DNA of 64,000 nucleotides. It comes from Gemmatimonadaceae bacterium. GTDB lineage: Bacteria; Gemmatimonadota; Gemmatimonadetes; Gemmatimonadales; Gemmatimonadaceae. The notes beneath the pieces are model-generated. The model did not search any database. It saw nothing but the letters and a program-made list of their open reading frames with translations, and was not told where the DNA came from. The position numbers and the translations under genes were made by a program. How positions within the stretch are numbered: position 1 is the stretch's first letter; each line of letters begins with the position of its first letter. Location of the stretch: NCBI GenBank assembly GCA_035533015.1, contig DATLUQ010000051.1, forward strand, positions 124,001 through 188,000. The letters run 5' to 3'. Of the stretch, positions 16,755 to 27,100 are shown piece after piece.

Positions 16755-17771
16755 GTGAGACTCAAGCGGAATCCACCGACGCTGGCGGATGTACCGGTTA
16801 TCGACCGAACTCAGGACGGGGTCACGGTGCAAGGACTAGCGAATCGGGTAAAGCAGGCCCTTTACGATCACTTCGAGCAGACACTCGTCGTCGTACTCGT
16901 GGCCTCGTTGCTGCTCATCAACTTCGCGGTGGACTACAAGCTCGCTTTCCTGAGCTTCTATTACCTGCCGGTCATCGCTGCCGGATTCCTGATCGGGCGC
17001 CGCCATGCCGTGTGGGCGGCCGTGCTCACGGTTCTGTTGGTGACGTTTTTTCAGGCAGTTACCGGATTGGGGGGTACGCCGGGCTTCTCGGTTCCTACGG
17101 TGATGTATTTCGTGCCGTGGGGCGGGTTCTTGATCTTGACCAGTTACGTGGTGGGTACGCTGGCAGACCAGCGGAAGGACCGGGCCGACGACGTGAAGCG
17201 GACGTATTTCGCGCTGCTCGAGCTACTCACCTTCCATCTCGATGCGGCGGACCGGCATCGCCGCGGCCACAGCTATCGCGTGGCCGAGCGGGCCATGGCG
17301 ATCGGCCGCAAGCTCGGCATGCGAGGCGGGGAGATCGAGGATCTGCGCGTAGCCGGCCTGCTGCACGAGATGGGTCCGCAGGATCCGCGCGTAGCGCGTA
17401 TGTTCGCCGACTTCCCGCGCGAGGTTCGCAAGGTGCCCGTGGCGGCATCGATGCATGCTGCGCTCGACACGGTCACGGCGTATGGCCGGTATCACGAGTT
17501 GATCGGCGATGACTGGCCGGTGGATGCTCTGCGCATCACCATGGCGGTGAAGATTCTCGCAGTGGCGGACGCCTATGAAACGCTGCTCACGCCCACCGAC
17601 ACGCGTCCGCCATTCGCGCCGTGGAACGCGCTGGAGGAGATCGATCGCAGCGCCGGCCGTACATTCGCCACGGAAGTGGTCCACGCGTTGCGGCACACGA
17701 TCGTTCCGGAGTCCGTTGAGGAGGCCGACGAGAAGCCGCCGCTCAAGCTAGTCGTGACGCGGGGCGCCTGA
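16755..17771 (+). CDS. Membrane protein with degenerate HD-GYP-like domain
   Basis: This 338-residue protein has four N-terminal hydrophobic helices (residues ~43-135, a membrane-sensor-like bundle) joined to a cytoplasmic HD-type domain. The HD domain begins HRRGHSYRVAERAMAIG and contains GLLHEMG, where active phosphohydrolases have LLHDIG. The Asp of the HD pair is therefore Glu (near residue 205), and the later HHE...GYP region is replaced by YGRYHELIGDDWP. It is probably not an active cyclic-di-GMP phosphodiesterase and may instead bind a nucleotide or act as a membrane signalling scaffold. The start is GTG with AAGGAG 6 nt upstream. Confidence 0.78.
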   Translation: MRLKRNPPTLADVPVIDRTQDGVTVQGLANRVKQALYDHFEQTLVVVLVASLLLINFAVDYKLAFLSFYYLPVIAAGFLIGRRHAVWAAVLTVLLVTFFQAVTGLGGTPGFSVPTVMYFVPWGGFLILTSYVVGTLADQRKDRADDVKRTYFALLELLTFHLDAADRHRRGHSYRVAERAMAIGRKLGMRGGEIEDLRVAGLLHEMGPQDPRVARMFADFPREVRKVPVAASMHAALDTVTAYGRYHELIGDDWPVDALRITMAVKILAVADAYETLLTPTDTRPPFAPWNALEEIDRSAGRTFATEVVHALRHTIVPESVEEADEKPPLKLVVTRGA

Positions 17772-18020
17772 GCCCGAGTCACGCTCTGCCGCCCCGCGTC
17801 GGCGCCATGTGCGCCGAGCCTGCTTTACCTGCCACAGCCCCCACCCGACCACGAGCGCGCTCGACAGGGTCCATACGACCACGTAGCGCTGAAGGAACAC
17901 GGGTCCACGAGCATCCACGTGGCCAAGCTGGAAGGCGGCGATGGCCACGATGTCAAGCGCCACGACGGCGCCGACGAGTTTGGCGAATGCGGCGCGCATC
18001 GGCGACGGCGAATCAGACAT
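17748..18020 (-). CDS. Small two-helix membrane protein, hypothetical
   Basis: This protein of about 90 residues has two hydrophobic helices (LVGAVVALDIVAIAAF and VVVWTLSSALVVGWGLW) and an arginine-rich cytoplasmic tail. Its end overlaps the 3' end of the convergent HD-type gene by 24 bp. The start is the ATG at MSDSPSPMRAA; another Met lies three codons upstream. No family is recognised. Confidence 0.6.
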   Translation of the reverse strand: MSDSPSPMRAAFAKLVGAVVALDIVAIAAFQLGHVDARGPVFLQRYVVVWTLSSALVVGWGLWQVKQARRTWRRRGAAERDSGSGAPRHD

Positions 18021-18056
18021 GCACGGCAATCTACCGCGCGCAGGTCGGCGGTCTAG

Positions 18057-18665
18057 CTAGCGCGGTGGTGACGTCAATTCGCCGCGGCGGCCGCGGGCGG
18101 GCGCGAAGCACGCTGCCAGCGCCGCGAGATCGGCGTCGGGGTCGTCGCTGGGCACGAGCGGTGGACCGATAACGAGGGCGTGCCGCGACCAGTCGAACGC
18201 CACCGGCACAATCGGCACGGCGGCTCCGCAGGCGATGTGGTAGAACCCCATGCGCCAGCGCGCGACGGCTTTGCGCGTGCCCTCCGGTGAGATGCCGAGC
18301 ACCAGGCGTTCCGATCCGGCGAACCTGGCCACCGTTTGCGCCACGACGTCGTGCGGCTTTGAGCGGTCCACGGGAATACCGCCGAGCCAACGCATGACGG
18401 GGCCCAATGGGCCGCGGAACAGGGTGTTCTTGCCCAGCCACGCGGCGCGCAGTCCGAGGGCGAACTTCGCGGCGATCCCGATCACGAAGTCCCAGTTGGA
18501 CGTATGGGGGGCCACGATCACCACTGCCTTGGCGACGTTGGGAAGGGTGCCCTCGATGCGCCATCCGAGGAGACCAAGCACGCCGCGGCCAAGTGCGCGG
18601 GAGATGGAGCCGCCGCTTCTGGGGAGCGCGTCGCCAATGTCGGGAACGCGAGAATGGGCGGGCAT
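18057..18665 (-). CDS. Lysophospholipid acyltransferase family protein (PlsC-like)
   Basis: This membrane-associated acyltransferase probably acts in phospholipid or lipid remodelling. The catalytic H(X)4D motif is HTSNWD (H54, D59), followed by the substrate motif FRGPLGPVMRWLGGIPVDR and PEGTR (E128-R131). At 202 residues it belongs to the short PlsC-like group seen in many Gram-negative bacteria. A frame continues far upstream, but the chosen ATG gives a compact N-terminus and leaves the spacer to the acyl-CoA synthetase promoter. It is divergent from that gene, a plausible functional neighbour in lipid metabolism. Confidence 0.86.
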   Translation of the reverse strand: MPAHSRVPDIGDALPRSGGSISRALGRGVLGLLGWRIEGTLPNVAKAVVIVAPHTSNWDFVIGIAAKFALGLRAAWLGKNTLFRGPLGPVMRWLGGIPVDRSKPHDVVAQTVARFAGSERLVLGISPEGTRKAVARWRMGFYHIACGAAVPIVPVAFDWSRHALVIGPPLVPSDDPDADLAALAACFAPARGRRGELTSPPR

Positions 18666-18782
18666 GACGAGGCGGAAATTAGGCCGGGCTGGCCGCCCGC
18701 GCCATCGGGCGTCTCGACAAATTGTCGGCCAAGCGCTATCAGCTATCCGGCTGGCCGTCACCGGCACACGACCTCCACTCCC

Positions 18783-20552
18783 ATGTACCCGCAGACGATC
18801 CCACAGGCCCTCGACCGCACGGCGCGGGAATGCGCCGATCTCCCCGCCCTCCGATGGAAGGATGCCGGCGCGTGGCAATCGCTGTCCTGGAGCGGCTACC
18901 GCCGGCAGGTGCGCCTGGCGGCGCGCGGCTTCATTTCGCTGGGACTGGAGCCCGGCAAGGGCGTCGCCATCGTAGGCCCCAACTGCCCCGAGTGGTTCGT
19001 GGCCGCGCTCGCCGCCATCCATGCCGGCGGCCTGCCCACTGGCATCTATGCGACGTTCGCGCCCGATCAGTGCCGATACATCGCGCATCACTGCGAAGCG
19101 CAGATCGCGATGGTGGCGAACGCCGAGCACCTCGCCAAGTTCCTCGCCATCCGGCCCGATCTGCCGCACTTGCGCGCTATCGTGCAGATGCGCGGCGAGC
19201 CCGCCGCGCCGGGCGTCATCGGGTGGTCGGACCTGCTGCGCCGCGGGCACGACACGTCTGAACCAGTACTCGAGGCGCGACTGGCCGCTCAGACGTCCGG
19301 CGATGTAGCGACGCTCATCTATACCTCCGGCACGACTGGCGAGCCGAAGGCGGTGATGCTCACCCACGACAACGTGAATTGGACGGCCGACGTCGGAATT
19401 GCGGCGCTCGGCCTGCGCGCCGGCGACAACATCCTGAGCTACCTGCCGCTGAGCCACATCGCCGAGCAACTCGTGTCGCTATTCGGGCCGATCTCGTTCG
19501 GCGGATGCACCTGGTTCGCCGAGGGGATGGAGCAGTTGGGCGACGACCTGCGCGAGGTGCGCCCCGACTTCTTTCTCGGCGTGCCGCGGGTGTGGGAGAA
19601 GATCCAGGAGCGAATGCAGGCGGCGGGCGCGCAGAATTCACCATTGCGCAAAAAGCTGATCGCATGGGCGCGCGGCGTGGGGCTGCGCGGCGGCTACGCG
19701 GCCCAGCAGGGGAAACGCAAGCCACTGCTCTATCCGCTGGCTAGCGCGCTGGTGTTCAAGAAAGTGCGGCAGCGGCTGGGTTTCGACCGTGCTCGCGTGC
19801 TCGTGACGTCGGCGGCGCCGATCGCGCGCTCGACCCTGGAGTTCTTCCTGTCGCTCGGCCTGCCGATCTGCGAGGTGTACGGGATGAGCGAGTGCACGGG
19901 CCCGGCGACGATCAGCACGCCGGAGCAGTACCGCACCGGCAAGGCCGGCCGCGTGTTTCCAGGCGCCGAACTCCGGATTGCCGAGGATGGTGAGATCTGC
20001 ATGCGGGGCCGCCACGTGTTCCGGGGCTACTACAAGGATCCGGAGGGTACGGCGGCGGCCCTCGACGCCGACCACTGGCTGCACTCCGGTGACATCGGCG
20101 ACGTCGATGCCGCGGGATTCCTGGAGATCACCGACCGCAAGAAGGATCTGATCATCACCGCCGGTGGCGAGAACGTGGCGCCCCAGTTGGTGGAGGGCTA
20201 CCTCAAGTCGATCCCCGTGGTGAGCCAGGCAGTGGTGGTCGGCGACCGACAACGGTATCTCGGGGTGCTGCTCACGCTCGATCCAGCGCGAGTGCCCACG
20301 GATGCGGAGGCGGCGGGCAGTCCGGCGCGTGATCCGGCCGCCGCGGCCCAGTGCGAGAAGTTCCGGGCGTATCTTCAGCGGAACATCGACGCCGTGAACG
20401 CGCGGCTGGCGCGCGTGCAGGCGGTGAAACGGTTCGAGATCATCCCGGCGGAATTCACCGTCGAGGGCGGCGAGCTCACGCCGTCGCTCAAGGTGCGGCG
20501 CAAGGTCGTGGCCGAGAAGTACGCTTCGGAGATCGCGCGGCTATTCCGCTGA
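18783..20552 (+). CDS. Long-chain fatty acid--CoA ligase (AMP-forming)
   Basis: This enzyme activates fatty acids to acyl-CoA with ATP. The adenylate motif is LIYTSGTTGEPKAVMLTH, the middle motif YGMSECTGPAT and the hinge region LEITDRKKDLIITAGGENV, with the conserved lysine-bearing tail near the C-terminus. 589 residues and the SYLPLSHIAEQ segment are typical of FadD15/bubblegum-type long-chain ligases. I chose the ATG giving MYPQTIPQALDRTA; the longer frame runs through the divergent acyltransferase. It feeds the beta-oxidation enzymes encoded at 2.9-6.4 kb and the convergent acyl-CoA dehydrogenase next door. Confidence 0.92.
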   Translation: MYPQTIPQALDRTARECADLPALRWKDAGAWQSLSWSGYRRQVRLAARGFISLGLEPGKGVAIVGPNCPEWFVAALAAIHAGGLPTGIYATFAPDQCRYIAHHCEAQIAMVANAEHLAKFLAIRPDLPHLRAIVQMRGEPAAPGVIGWSDLLRRGHDTSEPVLEARLAAQTSGDVATLIYTSGTTGEPKAVMLTHDNVNWTADVGIAALGLRAGDNILSYLPLSHIAEQLVSLFGPISFGGCTWFAEGMEQLGDDLREVRPDFFLGVPRVWEKIQERMQAAGAQNSPLRKKLIAWARGVGLRGGYAAQQGKRKPLLYPLASALVFKKVRQRLGFDRARVLVTSAAPIARSTLEFFLSLGLPICEVYGMSECTGPATISTPEQYRTGKAGRVFPGAELRIAEDGEICMRGRHVFRGYYKDPEGTAAALDADHWLHSGDIGDVDAAGFLEITDRKKDLIITAGGENVAPQLVEGYLKSIPVVSQAVVVGDRQRYLGVLLTLDPARVPTDAEAAGSPARDPAAAAQCEKFRAYLQRNIDAVNARLARVQAVKRFEIIPAEFTVEGGELTPSLKVRRKVVAEKYASEIARLFR

Positions 20553-20564
20553 CGCGGCGCGCCG

Positions 20565-21731
20565 CTACCGTAGCATCTGCTTGGCGATCGTCTGCAGTTG
20601 CATGTTGGACGTGCCCTCGTAGATCGCACCGATCTTGGCGTCGCGATAGAACTTCTCGGCGGGGAAATCCTTGGTGTAACCGTAGCCGCCGAATAGCTCC
20701 AGTGAGATCGACGTCACGCGTTCGCACACCTGCGAAGCGTAGAGCTTGGCCATGGCGCCCTCCATGGCGATGTCGTGCCCAGCGTCCTTGAGGCGGGCCG
20801 CGTTGTACACCATGAGGCGCGCCGCCTCGACTTCGGTGCGCGCCTGCGCGAGTTGGAACTGGATGCCCTGGAACTCCGCGAGCGCCTTGCCGAATTGCTT
20901 GCGCTCCTTGACGTAGTCGGTGGCGGCCTTCAACGCGCCCTGGGCAACGCCGATCATCTGCGCGCCGATGCCGATGCGTCCCTCGTTGAGCGTCTCGATG
21001 GCCACCTTGTACCCCTGGCCCACGGGACCGAGCACGTTCTTCACCGGGATCTCCACGCCGTCGAGGATGAGTTCGGTGGTACTCGACGCTCGGATGCCCA
21101 TCTTGTCTTCCTTGCGGCCGACGCTGAATCCGGGAAAGCCGCGCTCGACGACGAACGCGGTGATGCCCTTGTATCCGGCCTCCGGATTCGCGTTGGCGAA
21201 GACGACGTAGATCTGCGCTTCAGCGCCGTTGGTGATCCACATCTTGCGCCCGGTGAGCAGCCAGTTGTCGCCCTTCCGCTCGGCGCGCGTGGCCATCCCG
21301 AAGGCGTCGGACCCCGACCCAGGCTCGGAGAGAGCATAGGCGCCCACCGTACCGCCGGTGAGGCGGGGTAGGTAGGTGGACTTGATGTGGTCGCTGCCGT
21401 AGGTGCGGAGGGGGTAGTTGACCAGCGTGTTCTGGACGTCGATCTGGATGGCGGCAGAGGCGTCGATCTTGCTGACCTCCTCGACGGCCAGTGTCACCAT
21501 CATGAGCGACCCGGCGGCACCCCCGTACGCCTCGTCGACCTCGATGCCCATGAGCCCCATCTCGGCAAACGCCTTGGTCAGTTCGGGGTCGATCTTGCCG
21601 GCCCGCTCCATCTCCTGGACCCGGGGGCGGACCATCTCCTCGGCCATCGCCGCGACCGCGTCGCGGAACATGAGTTCGTCGTTGGACAGGACGGTGAGCG
21701 GGGCGCGGGCGGTTTCGGCGTTGTTGGACAT
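20565..21731 (-). CDS. Acyl-CoA dehydrogenase
   Basis: This FAD enzyme performs the first oxidation of beta-oxidation, acyl-CoA to trans-2-enoyl-CoA. Family signatures are YALSEPGSGSDAFGM, KMWITNGAEAQIYVVFA and, near the C-terminus, ELFGGYGYTKDFPAEKFYRD followed by IYEGTSNMQ, whose Glu (about residue 372) is the usual catalytic base. At 388 residues it is close to short-chain/general acyl-CoA dehydrogenases. The start chosen gives MSNNAETARAPL. The gene converges with the acyl-CoA synthetase 12 nt away. The TATATT box about 30 nt upstream of the ATG is a plausible -10. Confidence 0.93.
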   Translation of the reverse strand: MSNNAETARAPLTVLSNDELMFRDAVAAMAEEMVRPRVQEMERAGKIDPELTKAFAEMGLMGIEVDEAYGGAAGSLMMVTLAVEEVSKIDASAAIQIDVQNTLVNYPLRTYGSDHIKSTYLPRLTGGTVGAYALSEPGSGSDAFGMATRAERKGDNWLLTGRKMWITNGAEAQIYVVFANANPEAGYKGITAFVVERGFPGFSVGRKEDKMGIRASSTTELILDGVEIPVKNVLGPVGQGYKVAIETLNEGRIGIGAQMIGVAQGALKAATDYVKERKQFGKALAEFQGIQFQLAQARTEVEAARLMVYNAARLKDAGHDIAMEGAMAKLYASQVCERVTSISLELFGGYGYTKDFPAEKFYRDAKIGAIYEGTSNMQLQTIAKQMLR

Positions 21732-21874
21732 GGCGCTGACAGGGATGAGAGTATGGGGGAATATAAGACAGTCCGGCACCCGGGCAGCGTGGCACTCTGA
21801 CGGCAGCATGCGGAAGCGGGGCAAACGGCAAAGCCGTCCGCCCCGTCTCTCGTTGCCCGCCCGTTCGACTCCGT

Positions 21875-22168
21875 TCAGAACATCGACCGAGCGTTGGCGC
21901 ACAGTGCCAGGAGTTGGTCATCGGTCATGCTCTGCCAGTTGGCCGGGGCCGGCCACACGCGCCGCCGGTCAATGCGCGACGAGAAGATCAACCCGGGGTT
22001 CTCCGCCTGCGGCAATACGCCCCAGTCGAGCGCCATGCGGAAATCCCACTGACTCTCGTCATAGGTCTCCCACTCGATGCGATCGGAATCAACGAGAATC
22101 CGCGCACCGCCGGCGTCACGCAACGCGCCGGATGGGAGACTCTGTGGATTGGGTGGTTGGGCATTCAT
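21875..22168 (-). CDS. Hypothetical protein
   Basis: This 97-residue soluble protein begins MNAQPPNPQSLPSG. It contains ILVDSDRIEWETYDESQWDFRMALDWGVLP and ends with a helical segment (WQSMTDDQLLALCANARSMF). No signal peptide or known domain is seen. It lies between the acyl-CoA dehydrogenase and the methionine genes on the same strand but with sizeable gaps to both. Codon use is normal, so I believe it is a gene; the function is unknown. Confidence 0.6.
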   Translation of the reverse strand: MNAQPPNPQSLPSGALRDAGGARILVDSDRIEWETYDESQWDFRMALDWGVLPQAENPGLIFSSRIDRRRVWPAPANWQSMTDDQLLALCANARSMF

Positions 22169-22294
22169 GGCAGCGTGGTCCGCATAAGTAATGCTGCTCG
22201 ACGGAGATTCAATCAACCCCTGGCGGGCATTTCGCTCGATCTGACGCCTGGGCGTCGCTGCCTGGCGGCGCCGGCTTCACGAAGCCTAGTGGGC

Positions 22295-24163
22295 CTACCG
22301 GCCGAGTACCTGGAGGGCAAGGTCGACCTTGCCGAACGGGGCCGACACTTGGGCGCCCTGGACGACGGGACGCACCCGGTCGAGCATCTCGCGTGCAATG
22401 GCGATGCCCTCGGCCACGGCGTGGTCCCGCGAACGTTCGTTGGCACGACGCATGCGGGCCACGACGGCTTCGGGCACCGCGACTCCGGGGACCTCGTTGG
22501 CCAGGAACTCGGCGTTGCGCACCGAGATCAGCGGCCAGATCCCGGCAACCAACGGGATCCGGACGTGAGCGATGCGCGCCATGAACCGTTCCAACTGCTC
22601 GACGTCGAACACCGGTTGGGTGATGGCGAATTCCGCGCCTGCGGCGACCTTCCACTCGAACCGCTCGAGTTCGTGGTCGGGATCGACGGCGGCGGGGTTC
22701 ACGCCCACGCCAATCACGAACCGCGTGGGTTCTCCGATCTGGTTGCCGCCGGGGTCGAGTCCGCGGTTGAGGTTGTGCACCAGGTTGGTGAGCCCGATCG
22801 AATCGATGTCGAACACCGCTGTCGCGTCGGGGTAGGGACCCATTTTGGGCGGATCACCGGTGACGACGAGCAGATTGCGCAGCCCGATCGCCGCGGCGCC
22901 GAGCAGGTCGGACAGCATGCCGAGCAGGTTGCGGTCGCGGCAGGCGTAGTGCGTGACCGTTTCGATGCCGATCTGCTGCTGGATGAGCACGCTGGTGAGC
23001 AAGGCGCCCATGCGGCTCTGGGCGCGCGGTCCGTCGGGAACGTTGACTGCATCGACGCCGGCGTCTTTGAGGCGGCGGACATCGGCGAGCATGCGGGACG
23101 CGTCGACCCCGCGCGGCGGTACGATCTCGACCGAGGTGGCCCACTCGCGGGCCGCGATCCGCGCGCCCCAGTGCGAGCGTTCGGCGAGCGGAACCATGGC
23201 GGGGAGCGCGAGTGCGGATTCCACCGGTGCGGAGTCGCGCGCTTCGGGGCGAGTGTGCACTTCGGCGAGCCGTGGGGCCAGGGGGCGGACGCCGTCGCCG
23301 ATCGCGTGGATGTGGGCGGGCGTGGTACCGCAGCATCCGCCGACGATCTTGGCGCCGGCCTGCACGAGGTGACGGGCGTATGTGGCCATGTACTCCGGGC
23401 TCGCCATGTACATGCTGCGGCCGCCGACGTCGCGCGGCATGCCGGCGTTGGGCTGGGCGCTGAGCTTGCGCGAGGTGAGCGGCACCATGCGTTCGATGGC
23501 TTCGAGGATCGTCTGCGGGCCCACCGAGCAATTGAGGCCGATGACATCGGCGCCCCAGGCGTCGAGGGACCGCGCGATATCTTCAGGGGTGGCGCCGTAG
23601 GGGGAGAGCCCGTCCACGCCGATGGTCATCTGGGCGATCACGGGGGTCCCGGCCTCGACATCGCGGGCGGCGCGAATGGCCTGTTCGATTTCGTGGAGGT
23701 CGCCGAATGTCTCGAGAATGAACAACTCGGCGCCGCCGTCGCGCAGCCCTTCCATCTGCTCGCGGAAGTAGCCTCGGGCCTCTTCGAGACTGGTCGGCCC
23801 GAAGGGCTCGAGGCGCAGGCCGAGCGGGCCGACCGCGCCCGCCACGAGCACGTCGCGGTCGCCGGCCACCTCGCGAGCGATCTGCGCGGCAGCGCGGTTC
23901 AACTCGTGCACCTTCGATTCCAGTCCATGCTGGGCGAGCTTGCTCCGATTGGCGCCGAAGCTGTTGGTCTCGAGCACCTGAGCGCCGGCGCGCACGTATT
24001 CCTGGTGAATGGCGCGGATGAGTTCGGGGGCGCTGACGTTGAGTTCGTCGTAGCACTGATTGATGAACATGCCGCGCGAATAGAGCATGGTGCCCATCGC
24101 TCCGTCGAACACGATGATGCGTGCGGGGTCGAGAAACCGTTGCCGCGAATAGGGAGCGCTCAT
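22295..24163 (-). CDS. yitJ: Bifunctional homocysteine S-methyltransferase / methylenetetrahydrofolate reductase
   Basis: This 622-residue fusion has an N-terminal homocysteine methyltransferase domain (about 1-310) and a C-terminal MetF-type reductase (about 345-620). The first has the zinc-binding motifs LNCSVGP and VGGCCGTTPAH; the second shows LLVVTGDPPKMG and the FAD/folate barrel. The reductase supplies 5-methyl-THF; the methyltransferase part may use another methyl donor. The start overlaps the metH stop by 4 bp, so the reductase and the folate-dependent synthase are made together, which makes metabolic sense. The architecture equals Bacillus YitJ. A longer upstream frame overlaps metH and is not used. 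Confidence 0.92.
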   Translation of the reverse strand: MSAPYSRQRFLDPARIIVFDGAMGTMLYSRGMFINQCYDELNVSAPELIRAIHQEYVRAGAQVLETNSFGANRSKLAQHGLESKVHELNRAAAQIAREVAGDRDVLVAGAVGPLGLRLEPFGPTSLEEARGYFREQMEGLRDGGAELFILETFGDLHEIEQAIRAARDVEAGTPVIAQMTIGVDGLSPYGATPEDIARSLDAWGADVIGLNCSVGPQTILEAIERMVPLTSRKLSAQPNAGMPRDVGGRSMYMASPEYMATYARHLVQAGAKIVGGCCGTTPAHIHAIGDGVRPLAPRLAEVHTRPEARDSAPVESALALPAMVPLAERSHWGARIAAREWATSVEIVPPRGVDASRMLADVRRLKDAGVDAVNVPDGPRAQSRMGALLTSVLIQQQIGIETVTHYACRDRNLLGMLSDLLGAAAIGLRNLLVVTGDPPKMGPYPDATAVFDIDSIGLTNLVHNLNRGLDPGGNQIGEPTRFVIGVGVNPAAVDPDHELERFEWKVAAGAEFAITQPVFDVEQLERFMARIAHVRIPLVAGIWPLISVRNAEFLANEVPGVAVPEAVVARMRRANERSRDHAVAEGIAIAREMLDRVRPVVQGAQVSAPFGKVDLALQVLGR

Positions 24164-27100
24164 GTGGTCGATCCCGCCGTCGCGCGCACGGCGTAGTACT
24201 TGGCGTCGGGATGGTGCACGATCATCGCCGCCGTGCTCTGCTCGGGCACGAGCTGGTAGGCCGTCGTGAGCGTCAGGCCGAGTTCGCGTTCCGCAGGCAG
24301 GAGCTTGAACACCAATTCGTGATCCTCGAGGTCGGGGCAGGCGCCGTAGCCCCACGAGTAGCGTTTGCCGCGTCCGCCGGGAACGCCCAGTTCGTGGCGG
24401 ATCCGCCGGTGCAGCCATTCGGCCACCGCCTCCGCCGTTTCCACGGCGAGGCCGTGGAGATAGTACGCCTCGGTGTACTCGCCGGCGTGCTGTAGCCGGT
24501 CGAACTCGCGCGAGGCTGCATCGCCGACGGTCACGATCTGCAGCGCGACGACGTCCATGTCGCCGGAGTCTACCGAGCGGAAGTAGTCGGCGAGACAGAG
24601 GCGGTCGCGGCCGTCCTGTCGCGGGTAGGTGAAGCGGGCGAGCTCGCGGGCCGTGCCGTGGCGGGTGAAGTCCTCCGGGTCGTAAACGATCACGGCATTC
24701 CCGCGGGACTGCGCGGGAAAGTATCCATAGACGGCCTGGGGACGCAGCCACTCCTCGCGCCGTGCGCGTGCCTTGATTCGCTCCAGGGTCGGGGCGAACT
24801 CATCGTGCACGAGGCGGTCGAATGCCGCGCCGGAGCCGCGCGCGCCCCATTGCAGGCGATACAACTCGTCGACGTCGAGCAGCTCGAATACCTCGTCGAG
24901 GGGAATGTCGCGCAACGTGCGGGTGCCGTAGAACGGCGCCGTGGGCACCGGGTGGTCGGCGCGGACGCCGCTGCGTTCCTCGCTCTCGGTGCCGGCGCGC
25001 ACATCCTTGCCAGCGTCGGAGCGGAGGAACACGTCTCGGCGCGCATCGTCGATCAGTCTGGCCACCGTGGCCTCGCGGCGGCGGGGATCCTGCAGGGCGT
25101 CCATCGTCTCCAGCCCCTCGAAGGCGTCCTTGCAGTAGAACACGCCAGCGGCGTACGGGCGTTCGCCGGCCACGAACATGGCTCGCCGGCCGAACCGGCG
25201 GTTGATCGCCGCACCGCCGATCAGCACCGGAATGTGCAGGCCGCGCTTGTCCAACTCCTGCACGCAGAGCGGCATCTGCTTGGAAGTCGACACGAGCAGC
25301 GCCGAGAGACCGATCGCGTCGGCGTTCACCGCCTGAGCCTTCTCGAGGATCACATTCACCGGCACCTGCTTGCCGAGGTCGAACACCGTATATCCGTTGT
25401 TGGAGAGGATCGTGTTGACCAGTGACTTGCCGATGTCGTGGACGTCGCCGTACACGGTGGCGAGAACGACTCGGCCTTTGGTGTAGCCCTCGGATTTGTC
25501 CAGGAACCGCTCGAGGTGCTTGACCGCCTTCTTCATCACCTCGGCCGACTGGAGCACGAACGGCAGGATCAGCTCGCCGGCGCCGAACCTGTCGCCCACC
25601 TCCTTCATCGCGGGGAGCAGCACATCGTTGAGCACGCGCACGGGGTGTTCTCGCACGCCGGCGGCGTCGAGCACCTGTTCGATGCCTTCCTTCTTGCGGT
25701 GGACGACCATCCAGTGGGCCTTCTCACCGGGCGTCATCGCGCTCGTGGGGTCAACCGCCGGCTGGCTTCCCGCGGTGCCGCGCTCCCCGCCGGCCGTGAA
25801 GCGATCGATGAAGAGCTGCAGCGCGTCGGGACGCCGGTTGAACACGAGGTCGTCGGCCAGGGCGCGCTCGGCCTGTGAAATTTCGGCGTACGGCACGATG
25901 TGCGCCGGATTCACGATTGCCATATCGAGTCCGGCTTCCACGCAGTGGTGCAGAAAGACCGAGTTGAGCACCGCGCGCGCGGCCGGGGCGAGACCGAAGC
26001 TCACGTTGGACACCCCGAGCGAGGCGTACACGCCGGGGAGTTCGCGCTTAATGAGCCGGATGCCTTCGATCGTCTCCCGGGCCGAGTCGACCCACTCCTG
26101 GTCGCCGGTGGCGAGCGTGAAGGTGAGGGCGTCGTAGATCAGGTCTTCGGGGGCGAGGCCGTACTCGCCGACCACGATATCGTAGATGTTGCGCGCCACT
26201 TCGAGCTTGCGTTCGCGGGTCTTGGCCATGCCATGCTCGTCGATCGTGAGCGCGACCAGGGCCGCCCCGTGGCGGCGGGCGATCGGCACCACGAGGTCGA
26301 TGCGTTGGCGGCCGTTCTCCATGTTGATCGAATTGACGATGGCGCGGCCCGGCACGTGCGCGAGGGCCGCCTCGATCACCGCCGGCTCGGTCGAGTCGAT
26401 CATCAGCGGCAGTTCCACGCTCATCGAGAGCAGCTTGACGAGGGTGGCCATCTGCTCGGCCTCGTCGGCCCGCTCGGTGACGGCCACGCACACATCGAGG
26501 ACGTGGGCGCCGGCGTCCTGCTGCTGGCGGGCGACCTGGACGATGCCCTCGTAGTCGTCGGCGAGGAGCAGCTGCTTGACCTTGCGCGAACCCTGCGCGT
26601 TGACGCGTTCGCCGATGAGCAGCGGAGGCGGTTGCTGCTCGAGCGGCATGGCGCGCATGGCCGACGAGATGCGGGGCACATGGGCCGCGGGGCGCGATTC
26701 CCAGGGGCGGCTGGCGGCGGGTCGTGCATGCACGGCGCTGACGATAGCCGCCAAGTGCGCGGGAGTCGTGCCGCAGCAGCCGCCCACCACGCGTACGCCG
26801 AGATCGGCGACGAACTCGGCGAGCATCGCCGCCATCGGTTCGGGCTCGAGGGGGTACACGGCCTCGCCGGCGCCGGTGTTGAGCGGCAAGCCGGCGTTGG
26901 GAATGCACGAGATGGGACGTCCGGCGTTCTCGGTGAGGTAGCGCACCGGCTCACGCATGTGCTCGGGTCCGGTGGAGCAGTTGAGGCCGATCACGTCCGC
27001 GCGTAGCGCCTCGAGCGTGGTGAGCGCACTGGCCACGTCCGTGCCGAGGAGCATGCGGCCGCTCACATCGAGCGTGATCTGCGTCTGCACCGGGATGCGG

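Noticed and set aside
18057-19469. A 470-codon minus-strand extension of the acyltransferase
   Set aside because: The added N-terminal part is antisense to the acyl-CoA synthetase coding region and lacks any domain; the ATG at 18665 fits the family.
22295-24751. An 818-codon minus-strand frame containing the methyltransferase/reductase fusion
   Set aside because: The extra upstream part overlaps metH in another frame and is Arg/Pro-rich. The ATG at 24163 gives the normal protein start and a 4-bp overlap with metH.
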